From contig CM062818.1 of assembly GCA_031772625.1 (NCBI GenBank), forward strand, positions 1,280,164,277 through 1,280,228,276: a stretch of DNA of 64,000 nucleotides, in the 5' to 3' direction. A program made the translations under genes and the position numbers. This document shows, piece by piece, positions 50,040 to 59,735 of the stretch; the first letter of the stretch is position 1, and each line of letters starts with the position of its first letter. The stretch is from Pinus tabuliformis (taxonomy: Eukaryota; Streptophyta; Pinopsida; Pinales; Pinaceae). Below the pieces are notes generated by a model. The model made no database searches, had not been told where the DNA came from, and worked only from the letters and a program-made list of their open reading frames with translations.

Positions 50040-52714
50040 AAGGGATTGATATCATAAATGAGGTATATAAACCCTAAGATAAATATTACTAACCCTAAAA
50101 TAAACATAGTTGACCATAGTTGGTTTTGGTTTTTGAATTATACACCCAAGTTATATAAATCCTAAGATAATTATTATAAGCCATAAAATAAACATAGATG
50201 AACATTGTTTGCCATGGTTGATTTTCATAAACCCAAGGATTAATGCTTAAACCCCAAGGGATTATAAACCCAAGGGAATAATATTAAACCGAAGGGATTA
50301 ATATTATAAACCAAATCTATATAAACCATTAGATAAATATTATAAACTTTAAGATAAACATGGTTTATTTTCATACAGAGACAATACTTGTCACAATGCG
50401 ATGTTGGACAATGGTTGACCATGGTTTGATTTCATATCCAAACAATCTTTGTCCCAATGAGACATTGGACCATGGTTCACTATGGTTGAGATTTTAATAT
50501 TGAGACAATATTTCTTACAATGCAACATTTAGGCATGGTTGACAATGATTGATATTATAAACCGAAGGGATTAATACTAAAAACCCAAGGGATTATAAAC
50601 CTAAGGGGAAAATATTGACCCCAGGGGAATAATATTAACACAAGGTATATAAACTCCATGATAAATATTGTAAACACTAAAATAAACTGGTTGGCCATGG
50701 TTTCCCATGGTCGATTTTCATATTTAGACAATCTTTCTCACAATGCTACATTCGACCATGCTTTACCATGGCTGACCATGATTGATTCTCATATGAAGAC
50801 AATTTTTGTCACAAGGTTCATTGTGATTATAAGCCCAAGGGATTTATATTAACCCCTAGGATTAATATCATAAACCCTATGATAAAATTATACCCTACGA
50901 ATATGAACCCTTAGATTAATAAAACAAAGGGATTGGTGTTATAAAGCCAAGGGAATAATAAACTGAGGGGATTAATACTAAAATCCCAAGGATTACAAAC
51001 CCAAGGGAATAATATTAAACCCAAGTGATTAATATTATAAACCCAAGGTATATAAACCCTAAGATAAATATGATGAACCGGAAAATAAACATAGCTGACC
51101 ATGTTTAGTTTTTATATTGAGAAAATCCATGTTACAATGTGACGTTAGACCATAGTTGGCCATGGTTTGTTTTTCATATCAAGACAATCTTTGTCACAAT
51201 GCGATGTTGAACCACTGTTGATGAATGATGATTTTATAAATGATGGTTGACCATGATTAATATTATAAACCCAAGGGATTAATACTAAAAACCCAAGGGA
51301 GTAATATTAAACCTCAAGTATATAAAATCTAAGATAAATGTTATAAACCTTAAAATAAACAAGGTTGACCATGGTTTACCATGGTTAATTTTCATAATCA
51401 GACAATCTTAGTCACAATGCGACGTTGGATGATGGTTGACCATCAAAGATCATGATTGATTTTCATATCAAGATTATCTTGGTCACAATGAGAGGTTGGA
51501 CCATGGTCGATTATTATTATTAATTAATAATAATAATTTTTTATTAATATGATTATTATGATAATAGTAAGAGGTTATGATTATTATTATTAATTATTAT
51601 TACTAGTTTTATAAATTAATATTATTATTTTTAACAATAATTATAAACCCGAGGGATAAATTTGAAAACCCGAAGGTATTATGAACCTAATGAAGTAATA
51701 CTAAACCCAATGGACATAAACCAAAAGGTAAATATTATAAACCCACAAACAAACATGATTTACCATGGTTCATTTTCATATTAAGAAAATATTTGTCACA
51801 ATTTGATGTTGGACCATGGTTGATTTCCATACTGAGAAAATCTGTGTCACAACGTGACATTGGACCATGGTTCACAACAATTATAAACCCAAAAATCAAT
51901 ATTATAAACCCAATGAATAATATTATACCCTAAGAATAATAACACTTAGATTAATAAAACCAAGGGGTTGATATTATAAACCCATGTAATTAAGAATAAA
52001 AAACAAGGTATTATAAACCCAACGGAATAATGTTAAACCCAAGGGATTATAAACTCAAGGTAATAATGTTGAATTGAAGGGAATAATATTAAATCCAATG
52101 GATTAATAATATAAACTCAAGGTATATAAACCCTAAGATAAATATTATAAACACTAAAATAAACATGGTTGACCATGGCTTACCATGGTTGATTTCCATG
52201 TTGAGTCAATATTTGTCATAATGTGACGTTGCACCATCGTTGACTATGATTAACCATGGCAGACAATGGTTGAACATGGTTGATTTTCATATTGAGACAA
52301 TCTTTGTCACTATATGGCACTAGACCATGGTTGACCATGGTTGACAATGGCTATAATCCCAAGGGATTTATTTAAACCTTAGGATTAATATTATAAACCA
52401 TATGAATAATATTATACCCTAGGAATATGAACCCTTAGATTAATAAACATGCATGTTTTGATATTATAAACCCAAGGGATTAATACTAATAACCCAAGGG
52501 ATTATGAAGCCAATAGAATAATATTAAACCCAATAGATTAATATTATAAACCCAAGGTATACAAACCCTAAGATAAATATTATAAACCCTAAAATAAAGA
52601 TGGTTGACTATAGTGGACAACAATTGATTTTTGTTTTCGATTATAAATCTAAGGTATATAAGCCCTAACATAAATATTATAAACTCTAAAATAAGCATGG
52701 TTGACCATGGTTTA
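50040..52714. repeat. Complex array of AAACCCTAA / GACCATGG motifs
   Basis: A 2.7-kb patchwork built from recurring phrases: AACCCAAGGGATTAATATTA, TAAACCCTAAGATAAATATT, CCTAAAATAAACATGGTTGA, TTTCATATTGAGACAATCTT and GTCACAATGCGACGTTGGAC. The TAAGATAAAT phrase recurs near 50084, 50323, 50660, 51060, 51330, 51718, 52134 and 52570, spaced about 240-440 bp. Runs of ACCATGGTTGACCATGG form overlapping palindromes. No conserved reading frame. It is cut by element F and resumes at 57263. Confidence 0.8.
52710..52714. repeat. Target-site duplication of element F, left copy (GTTTA)
   Basis: GTTTA before the left LTR; identical to 57263-57267 after the right LTR. Confidence 0.92.
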
Positions 52715-52899
52715 TGTTAAACACACATGGACAACAAGAGAGATATGAAGGATAAAAAATGCAAGTACAATTTTTATTGACAAATGATATACATTTATAG
52801 TACATTATGTGACAGTTGGGTTTCACATCCCAAGGTCTCTTGAACTCCTTTTGACCATTCGGCTTCCACACTAACCCATTGAGGATTAGGTGTCCAACA
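52715..52899 (-). repeat. Element F 3' LTR (185 bp)
   Basis: By my hand alignment it differs from the right LTR at 11 positions with no gaps. Next to it, inside, is a purine tract on the minus strand (AAGCGGGGCAAT), the plus-strand primer. Confidence 0.95.
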
Positions 52900-53028
52900 T
52901 TGCCCCGCTTAATCCGAAGGGTTATGTATGAGTCCAAGAAGAGAGCTGTAATACAAAATGTGCAAAAATGCATGGCAGCACAAGGTTGAATGTGCTCTCT
53001 GAAATGTTGTTATAAAGGGCAGTCGTTT

Positions 53029-53330
53029 AAGGATGACCACCAACACTGGAATGCTTAGTGCAGTTCCCGGAACTCTTCCAAAACTGGCAAGAAACTAAAG
53101 TCTTCTGTTAGAGGAAGTGCTCCTATTGTTTTGAAGAGGGAAACCTTCAAACATGAAAGGGAGGTCTCACCCTGTATAAAAGGGAGAACTTCAACCTAAA
53201 AAGGGAAGTCTCAACTTGTGATGGTTTAAGGATGAACAACAACTCTGGAATTCTTAATGAAATTCCTGGAACTCTTCCAAAAACTGGCAAGAAGCTGAAG
53301 TCTTCTACTAGAGGAAGTGTCCCAAATTGC
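53029..53330. repeat. Direct duplication, about 200-bp period, in element F
   Basis: GGATGACCACCAACACTGGA at 53029 and GGATGAACAACAACTCTGGA near 53229, each followed by GGAACTCTTCCAAAA and AGTCTTCTRYTAGAGGAAGT. Two imperfect tandem copies, probably untranslated 3' region. Confidence 0.8.
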
Positions 53331-53503
53331 CAACTGAAGGCATTTTCATGGGTGTCTTTGTTTCTGGCTACAACTTTGAAACTGGTGTGGCAGGTTGTGG
53401 CTTAGGCTCGCTTGATGTAGCTTTGAAACTTGTAGATGACCATAATTTCCCCCCCTGTCAGATACAAGGTGAGAAGATGGAGAAAACTCAATTTTAAGAC
53501 TGT

Positions 53504-54271
53504 TCAATACTTTGGAACAAGTTCTGACATGTGTTTGGAATATCTTCTTAGCTGTTGATGCCCATTGCCAAGAAGCGATCCATCCAAGATGAATCTTTGT
53601 TCTTGCGGGACGTTTGTTTCTAAAGCATCTGTTTGAAGAATGAGTGGTTTTATGACATGCTTACATGGATGAAGATCAAAATAGTGATCTTTCAAATGGC
53701 CAACTCGGTCACAGTGTTGGCATTTTACAATCTGTTGTTGTTGTTGTTGCTGCTGTGGAAGAGGGGAAAAATCTGGAACAGCTGGAGGTGAACTGTTATG
53801 AGGAGTAGGTGAACTATCATGAATGAATCCAACACTCTAAAACTGAATGGGATTTGAGTAGTTTGGAATATGAAAGGACAAGTCCTTGTCATATCCAAGA
53901 CCAGTTCTATGCTTGTTATGGACAAGCTATTCCCAAGGTCTGATGATGGGCTTGGGAATTGCAGACTGAGTTTCTACATCTGCATTTACAACTGCTGCTT
54001 TATTTGAATGAACTGTAACATTATTGACTTGTTGCTGATGGGTGGTTGTCTCAATTTTCTGAACAAAAATAGGTTCAGAATGATGTCTATTTTGATGTAT
54101 CTCTTCTTGCTGTAGCTGTGATTCAAGCTACAAAAAATCAATCTTTTCCTGTGCATTTTGTATACAGAGTTGAATATCTATGAGAGAAACTTTGCTGACT
54201 TTTAATGTATCATGAGTAGTAGACAACATTAGAGTTTTGAGGAACTATAATACTTCACTGGTTCTAGCCAT
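53504..54271 (-). pseudogene. Gag-like ORF with zinc-knuckle remnant, element F
   Basis: Minus strand from ATG 54271 (MARTSEVL): KVSLIDIQLCIQNAQEKIDF, IFVQKIETTTHQQQVNNVTV, SAIPKPIIRPWE, GLGYDKDLSFHIPNYSNPIQ, a run of Gln after FSPLPQ, then CQHCDRVGHLKDHYFDLHPC. The last resembles a CX2CX4HX4C nucleic-acid-binding knuckle whose final Cys is replaced. Stops and a frame change near 53930 break it. By position next to the captured sequences it may be the element's Gag remnant; alternatively it is another captured gene. Confidence 0.45.
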
Positions 54272-55197
54272 TTTTTTTCTTCAATGTCAGATTTACACCT
54301 TACAACTACCACTCAGTGCAGAAAAGTAATACCTACTCACAGTACACAGCAATATCCTTTATACATGTGCAGCAAATGATGAGAGTTCAACCAGCAAGTA
54401 CCAATTACAATCCATTACATGAAAATAAGAGTTTACTCATGACTAGCATTATGTTCTGACAAAACTTTTCTCCATAAAAGATTACAATCAGCCCACCAAA
54501 CTCTTTATGCAGCAGTTGAAGCAAGGAATTAATGCACTATAATGAATTTTAAATACAAAGCCACACTGGGGCAACAGCGACTGCAAACTTCAAATACTAG
54601 AAAGAGTTGTCACAGTAGAAATACCAGCAGTAAATTTCTCTATTAGATCATCCTCTGAGATCAAGAACTGCACAATTCACTTGAAGAAAAACTCTCGAGG
54701 AATTTTATTTGTTTTCCCGGTGTTCTTCTTTGGAATCCGTCTTGACTGCAAAAAACGGTGATTTCAAAGGTCCACGGTGCAATCTTTAATTTGCCTTCAG
54801 TTCAAATCACTTGAAGAAAATTTGTCAAGAAGCATTATTTTATTTCTTCAAATCCTAATGCTTCTGAAATACGAAAACCAATAATTTTAATGCACGGACT
54901 GATATTTAAAACCTCGATTTGAAAGGCTTTGATTTGTCATCAACCAAAAGTAAAATAAACCGCCAACTCTCGCCGGAGAGATTAAAAATTCCTGAAGAAA
55001 TAACACAACTACAACCACTCTGGTCTACAAAAGTATTTCATTTTTCGAAGCATACATTCCCAAATTCTTAAAAGAGGACACAATAAATTACAGACCCATA
55101 AATTTTGAACACTGACTTCTGCGGGATAACTCACTCTCATTCTTGGTCTTTCAGTTCATATTTCGTCTTCTGCAGCGGCACGCCCACAAATAGAATC
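54272..55197. other. Element F interior, no recognisable genes
   Basis: About 0.9 kb without a convincing ORF on either strand. The last 50 bp (55145-55197) are pyrimidine-rich with TTTCAG and CTGCAG, like a 5' UTR or intron end of the captured S20 gene. Confidence 0.4.
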
Positions 55198-55377
55198 ATG
55201 GCAATGGGTATGATTAAGCCCATGAAGACTGGACCTTAGGACCCTCAAGAAGAATTGCACCGAATCAGGATTACTTTGTCTTCTAAAAATGTAAAGAATC
55301 TTGAAAAAGTTTGTGTTGATCTTGTGCATGGTGCAAAAGATAAACGTCTAAAGGTTAAGGGACCTTTTGTTGAATAG
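55198..55377 (+). pseudogene. RPS20: Captured fragment of cytosolic ribosomal protein S20 (uS10)
   Basis: Plus strand, antisense to element F. From ATG 55198: MAMGMIKPMKTGP, a stop (TAG) at codon 14, [42 protein letters not shown]. This is the N-terminal half of plant 40S ribosomal protein S20, a small-subunit head protein of about 120 residues. After KVKGP the sequence departs from the family and reaches a stop at codon 60, so the capture breaks there or the exon ends there. The premature stop, missing C-terminal half and altered residues make it non-functional. Confidence 0.9.
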
Positions 55378-55508
55378 AAAGGAACATCAACTGCATGCGT
55401 TTAACAATAAGCACAGACATAAACGAACGCCATATAGAATCATCAATTAAAGAGTGAAGGGATCTTCATTTTTCCCGTCTCCTCCCTATCATTCCATTTA
55501 CTTCGAGA

Positions 55509-55907
55509 ATGAGAGCAGCAATGTCCTGGGTGAGGGCCAATATCAACATTGATATACCAAGAAGAAAAGTACACCACATTTCACACGCCAACTCACCGCA
55601 TTTTTTCAATTCAACAATAAGACAGCTCGTAAGCTCCTGCTACATTACCACTACTTGCTTGCATTTTAACATGTATTTTCCTTCAACAATAAGACAGAAT
55701 CCTCTTGTTGGGCGAAGTAAGAAGCTATGTGGATCGAGCCCATGTCGTTTCGGGCTGCTGAAGTTGCTGCCTCTTCAAAGTAAAGGCCATGGAACGCATG
55801 GAGATGCTGTCGTCCGTTGTTCTGCTAATCCTGGAAATCAATCTACTGCTGAAATCAGTACTGCAACAAAGATAAGAAGTGAAGTCCTTTCACCAAGAAT
55901 AATCTGA
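55509..55907 (+). CDS. ORF with plastid-transit-like N-terminus, probably captured gene fragment
   Basis: 132 codons on the plus strand from ATG 55509 (MRAAMSWVRANINIDIPRRK) to TGA 55905-55907. The first 90 residues are rich in Ser, Thr, Arg and Asn and poor in acids, as in chloroplast transit peptides; VVRCSA near residue 103 resembles a stromal cleavage site. I recognise no mature domain. It looks like the first exon of a nuclear gene for a plastid protein, ending at ARIISEVLSPR-like residues with no splice site proven. It lies 130 bp after the S20 fragment, in the same orientation. A chance ORF is not excluded. Confidence 0.4.
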   Translation: MRAAMSWVRANINIDIPRRKVHHISHANSPHFFNSTIRQLVSSCYITTTCLHFNMYFPSTIRQNPLVGRSKKLCGSSPCRFGLLKLLPLQSKGHGTHGDAVVRCSANPGNQSTAEISTATKIRSEVLSPRII

Positions 55908-56507
55908 AGGATACCTTCTCGGAATGAGGTTCAAATGTTTTAAAGCACTCCCTGTCAATTTGTATTCCCTTTCCTAAAATCTTTACAGGTATAAACAAGC
56001 CTGCACGAAGTGACGAAAAACAGGAGTAAAACAGAAAATACCAGGGAAAAGAACTCGAAGAGATGTTTCAGAGAGCTGGTGTGCTCCCTGTGAATTGGAA
56101 CCCTCCTTCCAAAAGACCGAGGAGACAGAGAGGAAAGGGGCAGAAAAAGAACCGTTTTAGGACTAACAATATCTTAAAACATTCACAAGGAAAACTATAG
56201 CGAATGAAGGTGAATTTAAATCCGAAAATATGTTGACAAAACCCAATAAGCTATTTGGAAGAAAAAACCCCAAATAAAGAGCTAAGAACAGGACCTCATA
56301 ACGATAACAGGTATGAATTATGGAAAGAAACTGCACGAAAACGATGGTGAACAACTACGTTCTGTTAGTAGAAGAAAAAGCCTATGGAAATTGACGCCCA
56401 TTTATACTTCGGAATGAGTACTGAGAGTATACATGTACGCAGGTTTGAGACGTAACAACCATGCCACGAATGTAATAAATACCACCAGGCTTCAGTTGTG
56501 TAGGATA

Positions 56508-56975
56508 TCATTCAACAAAAATCAGGAAAATGAAGGAGCAGCGTAAAGGTCGGTGCGTAGAGAGGAAATTTCTCATCATTTGATTCCGATTGTTGCGTTT
56601 TTTTTTCTGAAACAAATCTCTGCTCATACTCAAAGCAGTGACTACCCGTCTAATATTTTCCTCCTCGAAACCTCTCGCAGGACCAATATTGGGCATCCAA
56701 CGCAGGAACGTTACCAACATAAATAATGTGAGTTCAGTGAATTTTATAACGGAGAAGTAGCACAGTTGCCCAGATGTCGATATGAAAATGCGCTCAGGCA
56801 TCAACAGGTTTAGAGTGATGACAGAAATTGGCTGTTGGAGAATGTATGGAGTGCAGGTCTGGCAAGGGTCAGTGTTGGTATTTCTAAAGTGCGCAAAGAG
56901 TAATTGCAACGAAATTACCAACATTTCATTTGCATAAATAAAGCAGAGGCTTAGAGAGGTAGATAGAGGATCCAC
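56508..56975 (-). CDS. ORF of 155 codons in element F, unknown
   Basis: Minus strand, ATG 56975 to stop 56508, directly downstream of the primer site and so first in element F RNA. The N-terminal half is hydrophobic (LSTSLSLCFIYANEMLVISL, SVIKFTELTLFMLVTFLRWM), the end basic (FQKKKRNNRNQMMRNFLSTH). No family recognised. It may be a captured host fragment read in the wrong frame or a chance ORF. Confidence 0.25.
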   Translation of the reverse strand: MDPLSTSLSLCFIYANEMLVISLQLLFAHFRNTNTDPCQTCTPYILQQPISVITLNLLMPERIFISTSGQLCYFSVIKFTELTLFMLVTFLRWMPNIGPARGFEEENIRRVVTALSMSRDLFQKKKRNNRNQMMRNFLSTHRPLRCSFIFLIFVE

Positions 56976-57059
56976 AGACCTAGATCAGAATGGCTTATTT
57001 TCGGCACAGAAAGGGCATACAACAAATGGCTCAAAGTAATTATGCAAGGCAGGAATACG

Positions 57060-57077
57060 CCTGTTGCTTTGATACCA
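57060..57077 (-). other. Element F primer-binding site (initiator-Met type)
   Basis: Minus strand reads TGGTATCAAAGCAACAGG immediately inside the 5' LTR, matching TGGTATCAGAGC, the plant initiator-Met tRNA site, with one change. Confidence 0.85.
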
Positions 57078-57262
57078 TGTTAAACACACATGGACATCAA
57101 GAGAGATATGGAAGATAAAACATCCAAGTACAATCTTTATTGACAAATGATATACATTTATAGTACATTATGTGACCCTTGGGTTTCACATCCCAAGGTC
57201 TCTTGGACTCCTTTTGTCCATTCGTCTTCCACACTAACCCATTGAGGATTAGGTGTCCAACA
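57078..57262 (-). repeat. Element F 5' LTR (185 bp)
   Basis: Partner of 52715-52899, same length; ends TGTT and AACA. Confidence 0.95.
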
Positions 57263-57267
57263 GTTTA
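57263..57267. repeat. Target-site duplication of element F, right copy (GTTTA)
   Basis: Exact copy of 52710-52714. Confidence 0.92.
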
Positions 57268-57425
57268 GCATGGTTTATTTTCATAAACCTGAGGAATTAA
57301 TACTAAAACTCCAAGGAACTATAGACACAAGGGAATATAATTACTATTATTAATTAATATTGTTGGTTTTATTAATTAATATTATAATTTTTAATAATAA
57401 TTATGAACCGAAGGGTTCAAAAAAC
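57263..57425. repeat. Continuation of AAACCCTAA / GACCATGG array
   Basis: GCATGGTTTATTTTCATAAACC, GGAATTAATACTAAAACTCC and TTATGAACCGAAGGG follow the phrases of 50040-52714, so F split one array. It ends where LINE G begins. Confidence 0.7.
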
Positions 57426-57495
57426 ATTTTTTTAGAGGGTAGACAAGAGAAGCGCAGGTGACTATGGTTTCAGTGTTCTGAAGCTGATCTTATCC

Positions 57496-58761
57496 ATGGT
57501 CGGCAACAGAGGAGGGAGCTCCACTCCCTCCTACAAGGAGGCAATGGCCAACAAGGGCAAGAATCCTCCAGAAAGAGGTAGATGCAACACTAAGGAAGGA
57601 AGAAGAAATAGGGAAGAGGAAACAGAAAGCATCAAATCAAAGGAGAATGATGGAACAAATGGAAAGGAGGAAAATGACAAAAAATAGGGAACAAAAGACA
57701 AGAATCAAAAGGGACTGTGAAAACCTAAAGCTGAAATCACTCCTAGAGTAGTTTTAAATGATCCAGCGCTGCAGGCGCACAGGGATCAGACGCAGACTTA
57801 TGCAATCATATGCAAATTTATGGGGATATGGCCCACTAAATAGGCTTTACAAACATGGATTAGAAACCACTGGAAGGCTAAAGGTAGCATTGATCTTCAT
57901 CTAGGATCCAAGGGATTCTTCACTATGGTGTTCCCTAACATTGAAGATAAGGACAACGTGTTTGAAGGCAGGCCCTACTTCTATGCAGCAGTAGGGCTCT
58001 ACATGCAGTCGTGGAAGATGAACATCATTCTAGAGAGGGAAACTTTTACTGTAGTCCCAATTTGGGTAAGACTATATTCTCTATCTCTCGATTATTGGCA
58101 AATAGAATCGCTAGCAGCCATAGGCAATAAATTACGAAGGTTTGTCAAAACTTCTGAAGCCACCAGGAGGGGAAAATATACCTCCTTTGCCAGGATCTGT
58201 GTAGAGATGGATCTATCTGGAGCTCTTCCGGATGAGGTCATCTTGGAGGTTTTCGATGAGGAATGGGTGCAAACAGATGACTACGAGCATATTCCATTTA
58301 GATGCCATAAATGTCATGAACATGGACACCTTATAAGAGACTGCCCTCTCAATAAAATAGAGAACAAAAGAAAATCTTATACAATGAAAGATACAGACAT
58401 CTTTCACAAAGTAGTTCAAAAAGGAAAAAGTGGCAAGAAAGTGCCAAAGAAAGACCAAAGTGAAGGACAAAAGGTTAGGCCGAATCAGTTCCAAGTTCTT
58501 GAAAAGGAGGAAGAAATTGCAGTTGAAGAACAAGTAATGAATGAGGGTTTTGATAAGAAGGAGAAGGAAGAAGATTATGAGCAGGAACCTGTAAATGAAA
58601 AACAGAAAGGGATCATGATGAGTGAATCAGAGACGGAAATGGATCAGGATATGACCCAAAGTGAGATGGAAACCGAGGACAATGAGCTACAAGAGATTCT
58701 TGATAGAGAAAATCTAGATCTACAAGGGTTCTTGCATAAGGGAACAACTGGCAAGGTATAA
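57496..58761 (+). pseudogene. LINE G ORF1 protein (RNA-binding, CCHC)
   Basis: One frame from ATG 57496 (MVGNRGGSSTPSYKEAMANK) to TAA 58759-58761, with three stops in the first 350 bp (about 57685, 57717 and 57841), after which 278 codons are open. A charged N-terminus, then an RRM-like region with GFFTMVFPNIEDKDNVFEGR, PIWVRLYSLSLDYWQIESLA, IGNKLRRFVKTSEATRRGKY, FARICVEMDLSGALPDEV; then a CCHC knuckle CHKCHEHGHLIRDC (58303-58344) and a long acidic tail. This is the plant LINE ORF1 / zinc-knuckle architecture, which binds element RNA. Confidence 0.85.
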
Positions 58762-59029
58762 TCTCTACCACAAGAAGAATGCAACCGAATAGAGTAGTTA
58801 TTCTTATGGAAAACTTAGGCAAAGGGTTTGGAGGAAGTAAACAACATTGAAAAACAGGGTAACGAAGGAGTGAAAGTAGTAAAAATGACTCCAGGCTTAG
58901 CACCAGGAAATCCTAGAAAAAAAGAGGCAGGAAAAAGCATAAAGAGCTACTGATGGAATGTGGTAAGCTCATGGTAGACTCAGGTAAGATGAAAGATCTA
59001 ACCAGTTACTCCTTTACCAATATGTAACC

Positions 59030-59735
59030 ATGAAGTTCATAGCTTGGAATATCAGGGGTCTAGGCAACAAGAGAAAACAGAGAATGTTGAATAACAGAAT
59101 GAGACAGGCAGTTCCGGATATAATTTTTGTCCAAGAAACGAAATGTTCCATTCAAAAAATAAGGCAAATCCATAGTAAATGGCTCATCATATATGAGTTT
59201 CTAGAATTTAAAGCAGAAAATACAACAGGGGGTATCCTCACACTTTGGAATCCCCAAAAAGTAAGAATAGTTGATGCAGAGGCAACAAGAAATTGTTTAT
59301 CAGTGATTATACAGACTATAGGAGACAGGGACACTTATCTAGTTACGAATGTTTATGGCCCTCAAAGGTTAGATGACAAAATAAGGTTCATTAATTCCTT
59401 GGTGGATCTTAGCAACAAACATGCAGGGTTACATTGGGTTATAGGAGGGGAATTCAATATGATTAGATCTCTCTCGGAGAAAAAAGGGGGTACAAGAGCT
59501 CTAAACAAAGATTCCTTAGTCTTCCAAATATTTTTAGGAAACATGAAGCTTGTTGATATTGAAACAAAGAATGGCTTCTAATCTTGTTGGGATTCCCAAG
59601 TAGAGTCCAAGCTAGATAGATTCATGATCTCTGAGGATCTCATGTTTCTAAACAAGGAAATAATAGCAGGGATTCTCCCTTTTGGAGGTTCAGATCATTG
59701 GCCGGTTCAAATGGAGATCAAGGGAATTGGCACCC
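59030..59735 (+). pseudogene. LINE G ORF2: endonuclease domain (APE-like)
   Basis: From ATG 59030 (MKFIAWNIRGLGNKRKQRML). Motifs of the exonuclease-endonuclease-phosphatase fold: WNIRGLG, DIIFVQETKC (catalytic Glu), TNVYGPQ, WVIGGEFNMIRS (usual GGDFN reads GGEFN), then after a stop at 59579-59581 SKLDRFMISEDL and FGGSDHWPV (SDH near 59693). It nicks target DNA for target-primed reverse transcription. One in-frame stop and the D to E change suggest loss of activity. Confidence 0.88.

Larger units (their letters stand above)
52715..57262 (-). mobile_element. Element F: 4.5-kb non-autonomous LTR element with captured host sequence
   Basis: Two 185-bp LTRs (TGTTAAACAC...GTGTCCAACA) flanked by exact GTTTA duplications. 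A primer site of the TGGTATCA type on the minus strand beside the right LTR makes the right LTR the 5' one. The interior has a gag-like zinc-knuckle ORF, a ribosomal protein S20 fragment and other ORFs, but no protease, RT or integrase. Short LTRs plus the initiator-Met-type primer site are most typical of Copia-like elements. It would have needed helper enzymes. Confidence 0.9.

Noticed and set aside
50040..52714. Interstitial telomere
   Set aside because: No runs of TTTAGGG; the AAACCCTAA phrases are spaced hundreds of bases apart and embedded in other motifs.
55198..55377. Functional S20 gene
   Set aside because: Premature stop at codon 14 and missing C-terminal half; it is a captured pseudogene fragment.
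58213..58533. Minus-strand ORFs opposite LINE G ORF1 (also 58613-58903)
   Set aside because: Shadows of the plus-strand ORF1 with its CCHC motif; no domain of their own.
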